NCBI GenBank assembly: GCA_036186865.1
Contig: AP025054.1
Location: 17,457,455 to 17,521,454 of the forward strand
DNA: 64,000 nt
Reading direction: 5' to 3'
DNA from: Eustoma russellianum
Lineage: Eukaryota; Streptophyta; Magnoliopsida; Gentianales; Gentianaceae
The position numbers and the translations under genes are program-made. Shown here piece by piece: positions 10,896-21,363 of the stretch (the first letter of the stretch is position 1; each line of letters starts with the position of its first letter). The notes under the pieces are model-generated. The model worked only from the letters and a program-made list of their open reading frames with translations, ran no database searches and was not told the DNA's origin.

Positions 10896-12035
10896 ATGGA
10901 GAGCATGACTCACTCCTCGCCTAGCAAGTCAAAGGAGGCCGAGACTTTTGACAACACGCAACAACAAATGCTGGAAATGTTAATGAAACTCATACACGAT
11001 AACAAGATAATCAAACACAGCTTGGAAGATGTTGAAAGGAGCCAAAAGACGACTGATGGGCAAGGAACCAGCAAGGCCATCCCTATGTCTCAAGCACGAC
11101 GGCCTCCCCCAGAAGAAGTTGAGGATGAAAGCCTTAGACAACCACACATCGAGCCAAGAAGGTTTGTCCCTCCACCGCAACCAAGGACACACGCTCCACA
11201 AAGGTACAATGACGATTATAATCCATTTGAACAGGATGAGTATGACTTTGATGATCACCCACCCCGTGGTTACCAAAGACGACATAACCCCCTTCCCCCA
11301 CAAGATGACGATTTTCAAAAAAAAAAACAAAAATAAGCATTCCAAGGAATACTTAAAGTGGGAAATGAAAATGGATCTAATCTTTTCTTGTACCAACTAT
11401 AGTGAGTTACAGAAGGTGAGGTACACTTACGCTTCTATTGAGTTTTCCGGCTATGCATTAAATTGATGGGAAAATTTGTGTAAAAATGGGACTAAAACAA
11501 GACAACCTCCAACTGTCACTTGGGAGGAAATGAAATATGAAATGAGACAACGATTTATCCCAAACAATTTTGAGAGTTCTATTTTCACAAGTTTGCAAAA
11601 CTTAAAACAAGGTTCCAAAAGTGTGGACGAATTTTACAAAGAACTAGAAATCTTGTTGGAAAGGTCTAATTTGCAGGAACATGAAGAAGCAACCAAGGCC
11701 CGTTTCCTACATGGTCTAAACAGGGATATTGCACAAAAGGGTTGAGCTTCGACCTTACTTTGACATAACGACCATGGTTCACATGGCTTAGAAGATTGAG
11801 CACCAACTAAAGGTACGTAGTTCCTCCGATTTCAATTCTACTTATCGTACTAATCAAATTTGTCAAGGTTTCAAAGCAGGTCTTCAGGCACTTGAAGCTC
11901 ACGACCTACAGGAGGCCAAACAAGTGACCAAAGAGCGTCACAAAGGATTGACAACTGTGTGCAAGGCACACAAAGAAAAGATGACAAAGGCAAACAGAAA
12001 GCCTCTACAAGGAATTCATCTGAACTCTCGAACAG
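10896..12035 (+). pseudogene. E3 gag (beta family), broken
   Basis: Gag-like, from ATG at 10896 (MESMTHSSPSKSKEAET). The first frame runs to 11336, where an A run (about 11321-11332) shifts it. The gag core continues in other frames: KMDLIFSCTNYSELQK near 11370, then a stop at 11464-11466 (original Trp), then 11476-11745 (TRQPPTVTWEEMKYEM ... ATKARFLHGLNRDIAQ). A further shift follows, and similarity to the basic linker before the zinc knuckle continues, out of frame, to about 12035. Protease and pol do not follow. A product is very unlikely. Confidence 0.85.
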
Positions 12036-12606
12036 TGATACAAGCACAAGCCTGTGGATTATTGACGGATCTTCCCTTTAACTCTACCTTCTCCTCCAAC
12101 ATTGGTTTAGGCACAAAAGTGTCAAACACTCCCTTGCTTCCAATGATGATGGGGACAGTTTTTGAGGCAGCCACACCAACGATTTCAGTGTTTGTCATGC
12201 AAGCATTACACCCTCGTGGACGGTTCAATCTTTGGACATAGGCAATATCACCTTCAAGGTTGCTCAAGCCTTGAAAGATCTAATCTAAGGTTTTTATGCA
12301 AGACCTAGAAAACAAAAGGAACACATTTTGTGCCCAAAAGAACAACGTGTTCTTGAATAGAATTCTTCAAAGTCTGATTTTTACAAAGGATGCAAAATGG
12401 CCTATAAATAGGAAAAGAATTGCAACTAAACATCTATCCTAGAAAACAAGACAATGCAAGACATTATTCTTGGTCAAGAGTCTTCATTACACACGTTTTG
12501 TATTCAGCTTAAAGGAGTCAAAAGCGTCTGGTCTTCATTTGTTGAACAAAAGGCTAGATTTAAGTCAGCTTGGCCTCCTTTTGTTTGACCAAGTGAGTTG
12601 TCCATC
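12036..12606 (-). repeat. Degraded LTR-like segment of another family
   Basis: Begins TGATACAAGC directly after a broken gag. It carries stretches resembling the R/U5 part of beta and delta LTRs in minus orientation (GTGGACGG, CACCTTCAAGGTTGCTCAAG, GGTTTTTATGCAAGACC) and the AT-rich core CCTATAAATAGG at 12392-12403. It differs from all other LTRs in the window. The right end merges into an INT scrap with no clear terminus, so the LTR identity is inferred. Confidence 0.5.
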
Positions 12607-12732
12607 TAGAAGTCAAAATTGTTGCCTAGAGGAGATGGACCATTCCAAGTCTTAAAATGTATAGGTGACAATGCCTACGCCCTTGATCTTCCCGAAAGGT
12701 ATGGTTCTATTTCTTCCACTTTCAACATTGCT
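12607..12732 (+). pseudogene. Scrap of integrase C-terminus (beta family)
   Basis: Encodes on + the GPY/F-type module of beta integrases: LPRGDGPFQVLKCIGDNAYALD, then RYGSI and STFNIAD. It breaks off at about 12732 where LTR-derived sequence starts. It may be a remnant of E3. Only about 40 residues of a protein of more than 1200 remain. Confidence 0.85.
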
Positions 12733-12760
12733 GATGGGACCCTTGATCTTCATTGGACCC

Positions 12761-14179
12761 TGCAACTCGTGGGTTCCAACAATTCCACCTTCCAAACGTC
12801 CTGGCACAAGGAAGAAGAATTCCTCTTGCTTCCTTAGTGGTAAAAACGTGTAGATCAAACGAGCAAGACCAACACTTCAAGATGGTCGTTGATCAGGCAA
12901 ACCAATATGGCCCTCCTGGACGGCACCTTTAAGCAATGGCAATAGCTTCAAAATGCTCAACTTTGAAGGATCTTAACCTGGGTTTTTAATGCAAAAACAA
13001 GAAAACAAAGTCTCACACAAAGTGAAAGAAATATCAAGAATTCTTATTCATCAAAAGTTGTGTTTACAATCGGCCAAAGGGGTCTATTTATAGGCTTTAA
13101 CCCACGTCCTATCAGCCTTCAAATGACCGGAATTTATTTCAAAATAAACTAGCTAATAATGTTTGAAACTTCAAAACTATTTGAATTAAAAAGTAAAACA
13201 AATCCTAGCTAAAATTTGAATTGCTTGCAAGATGTCATCTCCTCTATGTTCAGCCGTGTATGAGGACTAAATGGTGTCTTGGAGAAGATGATTTGATGAG
13301 TAGGATGTGCTTGAACTTGAATTCAAAAGTTGGGTGAAGTTTGAATTCAAATTGAGTTTGAACTTGAGTGTACTTTGAATTGGTTGTTGGTTTATCCTTC
13401 CCACCTTCTTCCAGCCGTGTTTCTTGAGTAAATGAGGTGTAGAAAATCTGATTTGATGATGATAAGATGACTGGGATTGAATTCAAATGATGGTTGAAGT
13501 TTGAATTCAAATTGAGTTTGAATTTGAATTCAAACTTGGATTCAATTTGAATTGTGATCTATCTCCTTCTTTCTCTTCAAAATGGCGTGTGGGTGGATGC
13601 CTATTTTGGCTGAATTCATCTTGAATTTTAAGGCTCAATCTGGTTGAAACTTGAATTCAAATCAAGGTCGAATTTAAATTCAAGTTTGGCTTTGAATTTA
13701 AATTCAATTGATCATCATACTTTTACTTGCAAGAATGGTCGGCCCCTTGTGGATAAATGGAGATGATTTTGATTTCAATTTGATCAAGAGATTCTATCTT
13801 GGACACCTTTGAGTTTGTCTTGGTGGAGACAAACATTCTCTTCAAGACAACATTCCTTTGGTCTCCTTTTTTGTAACACACAGCTATCTTCCTCATTTTG
13901 GGCCTTCATTTTATTTGGATCTTCCATGCACCTAATCTTCCTACAAAGTAAAAACATAAAACAAAGATCACAAGAAAACATGATAAACTTCAAGATAAAG
14001 AAGGCACACACACGTTTACACACACTCAAGGTGAAGGTTCAATGAAATGAACCCAAGGAATCTTAGGTTCATCTTGAACATGCTTGTACAAGAAGGTGGC
14101 AACTTGATGACAAAGTTCTCTTGCCCTCCTTCTTGTCATAGGACCTTTGACCTCTTGATGGGACCCTTGATCCTCATCG
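12761..14179 (-). repeat. E4 3' LTR (beta family)
   Basis: About 1419 bp. On + it starts TGCAACTCGTGGG (the usual TGATGCG before it is missing) and ends GATCCTCATCG, with the terminal A changed or lost. U3 (13220-13740) is rich in TTTGAATTCAAA palindromes. A TATA-like TATAAATAG lies on minus at about 13083-13092. Confidence 0.92.
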
Positions 14180-15236
14180 ATCCCCCTCCTCAAAAGGATT
14201 CGTCCTCGAATCAAAAAGGTCATCGGTGAAAGGGGTGAGGTCAGCAACATTAAAAGTAGGCGGAATTGAACCATACCTTTCGGGAAGATCAAGGATGTAT
14301 GCATTGTCACCTATGCATTTCAAAACTTTGAAAGGTCCATCTCCTCGAGGTAACAGTTTTGACTTTCTCTCATTGGAAAATCTTTCTTTGCGTAAATGTA
14401 ACCACACAAAATCTCCAGGTTTAAACACAACTCGTTTTCGATGTTTGTTAGCTCGTCTTTTATAAGCTTTGTTTTTCTTTTCAAGTTGTGTTTTAACTTG
14501 GAATAGGAATCAATTCGAGGGGAGCAAGGGATTAAAGCCATACACGATTTCAAATGGACTATGCAAATTACCGTGATAGACACTCCTATTGTATGCAAAT
14601 TCGATATATGGTAAACAATCTTCCCAATGTTTAATGTGTTTTTGCAAAATGGCACGCAAAACTTGAGAAAGAGTATGATTAACGACTTCAGTTTGTCCAT
14701 CAGTTTGTGGGTGTGCGTTGGTTGAAAACAGCAATTGTGTACCAAGTTTAGCCCACAAAACACGTCAAAAGTGACTCAAAAATTTCGTATCTCTATCACT
14801 TACAATTGTACGTGGCATGCCATGCAATCTCACAATTTCTTTGAAGAAGAAATCTGCAACATGTGTGGCGTCATCAACTTTCCTACATGCACTGAAATGT
14901 GCCTTTTTTTGAAAATCGATCAACCACAACATAAATACTATCGCGCCCTCCTCGAGACCTAGGAAGTCTTAAAACAAAGTCCATCGAAATGTCAATCCAA
15001 GGTGAATCAGGGACGGGTAGAGGCGTGTAAAGGCCATGTTGTTGGGACTTGGATTTGGCTTGTTTGCAAGTGATGCAACTACCACACAACCTCTCGACGT
15101 CTACTCTCATGTGGGGCAAATAGAAATGTTCCTTAAGAGTTTCAAGGGTTTTGAACACTCTGAAATGACCCATCAAACCTCCCCCATGGGCTTCTCTAGT
15201 CAACGCTTCTCGTAGGGATGATTGGGGAACACACAA
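14174..15236 (-). pseudogene. E4 integrase, broken
   Basis: Minus-strand integrase in pieces. Zinc-finger region at 15236-14883 (REAHGGGLMGHF ... CGSCITCKQAKSK) and the start of the core (SMDFVLRLPRSRG). Second core part at 14758-14510 (HPQTDGQTEVVNHTL). C-terminal piece at 14428-14174 (FKPGDFVWLHLRKERF, GDGPFKVLKCIGDNAYILD, FNVADLTPF), reaching the PPT. At least three frameshifts separate them. The LTR-encoded tail (GPMTRRRARELCHQVATFL ...) lies at 14310-14026 in another frame. Confidence 0.9.
14180..14190 (-). other. E4 polypurine tract
   Basis: Minus strand reads AGGAGGGGGAT, adjoining the LTR. Equivalent to 59535-59546 in E12. Confidence 0.85.
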
Positions 15237-15979
15237 TTTTTGTTCTTTGAAAAGATAACCCTCATGTGTGTAGAATTTTCCAAATGGTGCCTTTTGAAAA
15301 GATAACCCTCATGTGTGCCAAAGTCATGGTCATTGGGGTACAATTCCTTAAGTGATTCGAACCCTAAAAAGCGTGAGGATAATGTAGTCACCAATGTGTA
15401 TCTCCTAGAGAGGGCATCAGCTACTATATTGTCCTTTCCTTGTTTATACTTAATCACGTAAGGGAATTGTTCTATGTACTCTACCCATTTGGCATGTCTC
15501 TTGTTTAACTTTCCTTGCCCATTAAGATACTTAAGACTTTTGTGGTCAGTGTGGATGACAAACTCTTTAGGTTGAAGATAGTGTTGCCAAGTTTCTTGGG
15601 ATCTCACAAGGGCATAAAGTTCCTTATCATAAGTAGAGTAATTCAATGCAGCTCCTTTCAACTTTTCACTAAAATAGGCTATGGGTTTCCTTACCTTGTG
15701 TTAAAACTGCGCCTATACCCACTCCACTTGCATCACACTCGATCTCAAAAGTCTCGTCAAAATTTGGTAGCCTAAGTATGGGTGCAGTGGACAACCTACG
15801 TTTAAGCTCATCAAATGCCTGTTGTTGTGGCTCTTCCCACCTAAAAGGCACATCTTTTTCACAATTTCATTTAGGGGTGCAGCTATGGAAGAAAAATCTT
15901 TGACAAAGCGTCTATAAAACCTTGCTAGTCCATGGAAACTGCGAACTTCCCCTACAGTCTTAGGTATAGGCCACTCCAC
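15200..15979 (-). pseudogene. E4 RNase H region, broken
   Basis: Minus strand: RT thumb/connection (MEWPIPKTVGEVRSFHGLARFYRRF at 15979 leftward), then LPNFDETFEIECDASGVGIGAVL near 15780-15700, and after a frameshift DKELYALVRS, FVIHTDHKSLKYL and VADALSRRY (15661-15400). The segment 15240-15320 contains a local duplication: ctcatgtgtg and gaaaagataaccctcat occur twice. The RNase H acidic positions are recognisable but the frame is broken more than once. Confidence 0.88.
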
Positions 15980-15982
15980 AAT

Positions 15983-16627
15983 TCACCTAACCTTTTCCTC
16001 ATCCATTTCTACTCCCTCAGCCGAAATGATAAAACCTAGAAAAACTACGCGTTCTAAACAAAAGGAGCACTTCTTAAAGTTCGCGTAAAGTTGTTCTTGC
16101 TTAAGCTTTTCAAAAACGGCTCTAATGTGGTCAAGATGATCTTCTATGGTTTGGGAATAGATTAGGATATCATCGAAATAGACAACGACAAATCGTCTTA
16201 TGAACGCGCGTAAGACTTCATTCATTAGCCTCATAAAGGTGCTAGGGGCGTTGGTGAGACCGAAGGGCTCACCAACCACTCATAGAGCCCAAACATGGTT
16301 TTGAATGCAGTCTTCCATTCGTCCCCTTCTCTAATGCGTACCTGGAAGTACCCTTGCTTAAGGTCGATTTTGGTGAAGAATTTAGATCCGTGCAACATAT
16401 CCAACATATCATCCAGCCTAGGTATGGGGTACCTATACTTGACGGTAATTTTGTTTATGGCTCGGCAATCGGTACACATTCTCCACGTTCCATCCTTTTT
16501 GGGTACTAAAATAACTGGGACGGCAGATGGGCTTAGGCTCTCTCGGACTTGTCCACTCGCTAGGAGCTCCTCTACTTGCCTTTGGATTTATTTGGTTTCT
16601 TCGGGGTTGGCTCGATAGGCTGGGCAA
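15983..16627 (-). pseudogene. E4 reverse transcriptase, broken
   Basis: Minus strand: VPVILVPKKDGTWRMCTDCRAINKI region (16530-16430), PRLDDMLDMLHGSKFF, GYFQVRIREGDEWKTAF, then after a frameshift near 16270 FGLTNAPSTFMRLMNEVL, the catalytic VVVYFDDILIYSQ (near 16180) and CSFCLERVVFLGF. Similar throughout to E12 RT (61549-62044). A TAA-type stop near 16590 also interrupts the start. Confidence 0.9.
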
Positions 16628-17115
16628 TCGGGTAACACGTCTCCTGGGACAAAGTCGATTTGGTGTTCTATTCCTCTAATGGGTGGTAATCCGGATGGTG
16701 GTTCGGAGGGAAATAGAACTTCATATTCTTGGATAAGGGACGCAACTGAGGTAGGTAAGTTTGGTGGGAGTTCTTCTAAGGAAAGGTGACACGCCTTAGG
16801 GATGATGATGAGGACAGTTTGGTTGTTATAAAGGGCTCGTGTGACCTCTCTTTTCTTTGCGAAATACCCACACTTCTTTTTGGACTCGTTGACACTTAGG
16901 GGCACTACCTCTTTTCCCTTGCTCTCTTGTTTTGTGTTCTCACTTTTCATGCATTCCACGAATTTTCTCTCGGCTTTTTTTTCCTTAGGATCGGCTCTAG
17001 ACTTAGACATGCGTTGGTGATCCTCGTGGACTTTGTGTGGTGGAAGTGCATGCAATTTGTACAGTTTTCCATTCAATTTGAAAGAATAACGATTCAAATA
17101 ACCATCATATGTCAC
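16588..17115 (-). pseudogene. E4 protease-RT linker
   Basis: Minus frame of 175 residues from MTYDGYLNRYSF to about PAYRANPEETK. It corresponds to the linker between protease and RT, with the RGIEHQIDFVPG entry into RT. It connects with the upstream gag-PR frame only across a break near 17112-17140, where GRPWQFD is damaged. Confidence 0.88.
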
Positions 17116-18809
17116 ATGTCGATCAAATTGCCATGGTTATCAAGTAAGATATGACTAGCATGCATTGGTGCAACATCACATAAAACGTCATCTTTGTAAC
17201 TACCAATGCTAAGAGAAATCAAAACTTGTTTACTTACGCTAACTTCACCGCAATCATTTAGCCATGCGAGTTTGTAAGGATGCGGATGATTAGTCATAGG
17301 CAAATTCAGTTTTCTTACCAATTCGATACTAGCCACATTCGCACAAGACCCGGAATCAATGATCATGGTGCACACCTTACCGTTTATCATGCAATGAATA
17401 TGGAAGATGTTTTCTCTATGTTGTTCGTGATCATCTAATTTCGGATATGCATTTAAAGCCCTACGCACAACAAGAAACTCCTTAGTGTCAAAATCATCTA
17501 ATGCGCCTAGATCCTCTTCAGGTTCAAATTCATTATCATGCTCAGACTCGTTTTCATGCTCGGACTCAGACACATATTCGTTTGTCTCCTCAATTAACAT
17601 GATTCGTTTTGCATTAGGACACTCTTTTCCTATGTTACCACGTCCTTGACATTTATAACATTTAATGTCTCTAAACCTGTTTGAGGGATCAGAAGAATTT
17701 CTGGTGGGAGTCTTATGTTGGGTGCGCTCATCACGCCGTTGTGTGGACTGCACACGATTGTCTATCCTTTGCGACGCTCTTTGGTCACGTGTTTGGCCTC
17801 CTGTAGGCCGAGAACCTCCCATTCCTGAAGGCTTGCTGGGAAATCTTGATGATGATTGATTAGTACGATAATTGGAATTGAAATTGGAGGAACTACGTAC
17901 CTTTAATTGGTTTTCAATCTTTTCAGCCATATGGACCATGGTTGTGAGGTCGAGATAAGGTTGTAGGTCAACCCTTTGCGTAAACTCCCTGTTTAAACCA
18001 TGTAAGAAACGAGCCTTGGTGGCTTCTTCAGGTTCCTGCAAGTTAGACCTTTCCAACAAAATTTCTAACTCTTTATAATACTCGTCTACACTTTTGGAAC
18101 CTTGACGTAAGTTTTACAAACTCGTGAAAATAGAACTCTCATAATTGTTTGGGATAAAACGTTGTCTCATTACAAACTTCATTTCTTCCCAAGTGGCAAT
18201 TGGAGGTTGCCTTGTCTTAGTTCTATTTCGACACAAATTTGTCCACCAATTAAGTGCATAACCAGAAAACTCAATAGATGCGTACCTCACTTTTTGTAAT
18301 TCACTGTAATTGGTACAAGATAAGATTAAATCCACTTTCGTTTCCCATTCTAAATATTTCTCCGCATTACTTTTACCATAAAACATGGGAATATTTATTT
18401 TGGTTTTGAGAAAATCATCATCTTGCGGAAAAAGGGGGTTTTGGCGTCTTTGGTAACCACAAGGAGGGTGGTCATCAAAGTCATAATCATCATGCTCATA
18501 TGGAATGTAATCATCGTTGTACCTTCGTGGGACGTACCTTCTTGGTTGTGTAGGAGGAACAAACCTTCGTGTCTCGATGTGTGGCAGTCTAAGGTTGTCA
18601 TCTTCAACTTCCTCTGGCTGGTGGCGCCTAGGTTGTGGTAGGGGATTGGCCTTGCTTGTACCTTGGCCATCACTCGTTTTGTAGCTTCGCTCCACGTCTT
18701 CCAAGCGATGCTTAATTACCTCATTGTCATGCATGAGTTTCTCAAGCATCTCCAGCATTTGTTATTGCGTGTTGTCAACAGTTTCGGCCTCTTTTGACTT
18801 GCTATCCAT
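17112..18809 (-). pseudogene. E4 gag and protease, broken
   Basis: Minus strand from ATG at 18809-18807. Codons read MDSKSKEAETVDN and then hit an early TAA (about 18763; Gln in E3). 18758-18114 covers the gag N-terminus and core (FYGKSNAEKYLEWETKVDLI, SCTNYSELQKVRYASIEFSG). After a stop near 18114 the frame resumes at 18059 (LERSNLQEPEEATKARFLHG), followed by the basic linker, a zinc knuckle CYKCQGRGNIGKEC in which the usual His is Asn, an acidic stretch and the protease IIDSGSCANVASIEL. Damage to knuckle, start and frame makes it non-functional. Confidence 0.9.
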
Positions 18810-20489
18810 ATTTTACCTAAAGTGATCAATTAAAAACAAAAAGAGAAGAAAAGAAGCAAACTAACACAAAGACAAACAAACGTTAAGGGATTAGTAAAAA
18901 CAAAATAAACTATGAACACTCCGCTTTCTCGTCTTTCCAGTCTCTTACCACTTTGGTGCTTGGATAACCTGAAGTTAAGAAGGATCAAAGTGATCAATAA
19001 GAAAGTGTATTGCCAATGCTTCTTCAAATCACAATGTTCTCCACTTGTTTCTTCCTTTTTGTGTTCAAGTTGCAGCAATTAGTATCAAAGTAGAATCAAT
19101 TGAAATGAACACAAACTTGAATTTTCTACTAAGATTCAAAGAAAATAAGCAACCAAAGTTGATGTATAAGGCTGAACCAAAGATGAACTAAGGCTTGTCG
19201 TGACAATCTTTAGTTAATTTTGATTCTATGCACTTACTATCCACAAAATGGTTCAAGTCATGCAACAATCGAGCAACCAAGTGTGTGATTGGTTCAAGAA
19301 GATCATGAGATGGGGAACAGTGTATAGGGAGACGACAATGTGGGATAAAAAGGAAATATGATATCCAAGGTTCTCAAAGTGCACCAAAAAATTTCTACGT
19401 AATGCTCAAGCGTGTAGGCCTTTTTCTTTCCTCTTGTTCTTTTGTTTTTCTTTCTTTCCTTGCTAATGCAACGTAGGCAAGGTTCAGATCTTCCCTTTTT
19501 TTTGTTTGTTTTTTATTAGGGCAGAATTTGAAATCTCGCGCGTTTTGCACTTAGCACTTTCGTTTTCGGACTGAATGGTGCAATGTCTTTAAATTGCTGT
19601 TTGCAACCTTGAATTGCAAGAAACTAACCTTGGAAAGTGAGGGAAATGGAGGTTGGACAGAATTGGAATTAGAGTTAGGGTTTTCAAGCTAGGTTTTTTT
19701 GAACGCTTTGGGTATTGGCTGGATTGGGGTTTGGGAGTTGATTGTTTGGTGTATATGGCCATTTGTGGTTGGTAATTGATGATTGGTGTGGTCAATTTGG
19801 ATATTGGTTGGTTTAGTACATAATTTGAACAAAATTCAAATTCTAGGGTTATGGTTTATTTGAATGAATTAAGATCTTTAGATTCTGAGTGTGTTTGGTA
19901 AAATTGGTTTGGGGCTTTTTGTTGGGGGTGTAAATAGGGTCGTTTGGACTCAGGTTGGTGAGTTTTGGGGTTGGGTTGGGGTGGGGCTGGTTGGCCGTGG
20001 GGTGTGGGGCTAGAATTAGGGTTTTGCTTGTTGTTGAAAATGGGTTATGAAGACAAGCACAAATAGGACTACTTGACTTAAAGCATGAAATCAATCACAA
20101 TGCGAATCACAAGATGCATACAATCATCACCAACTAAAAGCTTCGGTAGCAACAAGATGATTTAAAACCGAGGTAGCTTTATAGGCTGATGGTTGGAATA
20201 TTTAAAAGAAGGCTGAAAACCTAAAATGCAACAAACCCTAATTTGTTCAAGTTTGAACGACCCAAAATCAGATTGTGATGCGAAAAGGAAATAAAAGAAA
20301 TGACACTTGAATGATGAAAAGCAAAATGCAGCAACATGCAAGGACTTGAAGTAATGTTTGTTTTGGACTTTTTTTTTGAAATGCAAGACAAGGGCGTGTA
20401 GAGTGAGGAGTAGTAGAAGGACACAATTGAACTTAAAATGACTAGACTCAAACGAAAAAAATGCTAGATGGTGGAATAGAGTAACCTGG
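18810..20489 (-). other. E4 leader with splice-like signals near gag
   Basis: About 1.7 kb, non-coding. Minus-strand signals conserved with E3: acceptor-like CTTCAG|GTT, a 20-nt stretch, donor-like GTG|GTAAGAG (GT at 18948-18947) and CTTTAG (ending 18817) 8 nt before ATG. 19590-20000 is G/T-rich on + and recurs, diverged and inverted, at 57662-58063. Confidence 0.6.
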
Positions 20490-20501
20490 GCTCGAATACC
20501 A
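20490..20501 (-). other. E4 primer-binding site, mutated
   Basis: The + strand reads gctcgaatacca instead of gctctgatacca, so the tRNA-iMet complement is damaged in the middle. Position (3 bp from the LTR at 20505) is as in intact copies. Confidence 0.85.
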
Positions 20502-20504
20502 ATT

Positions 20505-21363
20505 TGATGCGTGTAACTCGTGGGCTCCAACAATTCCACATTCCAAACGTCCTTCACAAAGGATTAGGCACAAAGAAGAAGACTTCCCCCTTGCTTCCTT
20601 AGTGATAAAAACGTGTGGATCAAACGAGCAAGACCAACACTTCAAGATGGTCGTTGATCAGGCAAACCAATATGGCCCTCTTGGACGGCACCTTAAGCAA
20701 TGGCAATACCTTCAAAATGCTCAACTTTGAAGGATCTTAACCTAGGTTTTTAATGCAAAACCAAGAAAACAAAGTCTCACGCAAAGTGAAAGAAATATCA
20801 AGAATCCTTATTCATCAAAAGTTGTGTTTACAATCGGCCAAAGGGGTCTATTTATAGGCCTTAACCCACGTCCTATCAGCCTTCAAATGACCAGAATTTA
20901 TTTCAAAATAAGCTAGCTAATAATGTTTGAAACTTGAAAACTATTTGAATTCAAAAGCGAAACAAATCCTAGCTAAAATTTGAATTACTTGCAAGATGTC
21001 ATCTCCTCTAGTTCAGCCATGTATGAGGACTAAATGGTGTCTTGGAGAAGCTGATTTGATGACTAGGATGTGCTTGAACTTGAATTCAAAAGTTGGGTGA
21101 AGTTTGAATTCAAGTTGAGTTTAAACCTGAGTGTACTTTGAATTGGTTGTTGTTTTATCTTCCCACCTTCTTCCAGCCGTGTTCCTTGAGTAAATGAGGT
21201 GTAGAAAATCTGGTTTGATGATGATAAGATGGCTGGGATTGAATTCAAATGATGGATGAAGTTTGAATTCAAATTAAGTTTGAATTTGAATTCAAACTTG
21301 GATTCAATTTGAATTGTGATCTATCTCCTTCTTTCTCTTCAAAATGGCGTGTGGGTGGATGCC
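20505..21363 (-). repeat. E4 5' LTR, truncated (beta family)
   Basis: Matches 12761 onward of the 3' LTR up to GGGTGGATGCC, then switches abruptly to RT sequence at 21361-21363. About 560 bp of U3 are missing. Confidence 0.92.

Larger units (their letters stand above)
10663..12035 (+). mobile_element. E3: beta-family element fragment (leader and gag)
   Basis: Plus-strand beta element: leader end (10663-10895) and a damaged gag. Its 5' LTR lies beyond E2 and E1, outside the window. Its gag breaks at 12035 where a degraded LTR-like segment begins. The INT scrap at 12607-12732, also on +, may be its remnant. Confidence 0.85.
12761..21363 (-). mobile_element. E4: beta-family element, nearly full length, inactive
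   Basis: Minus strand: 5' LTR fragment (21363-20505), mutated PBS (20501-20490), leader, gag-PR-RT-RNase H-INT with many breaks, PPT (14190-14180) and 3' LTR (14179-12761). The 3' LTR lacks its last ~7 bp. The 5' LTR is cut at 21361-21363, where RT sequence of another beta copy follows. No TSD can be recognised. Confidence 0.9.
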
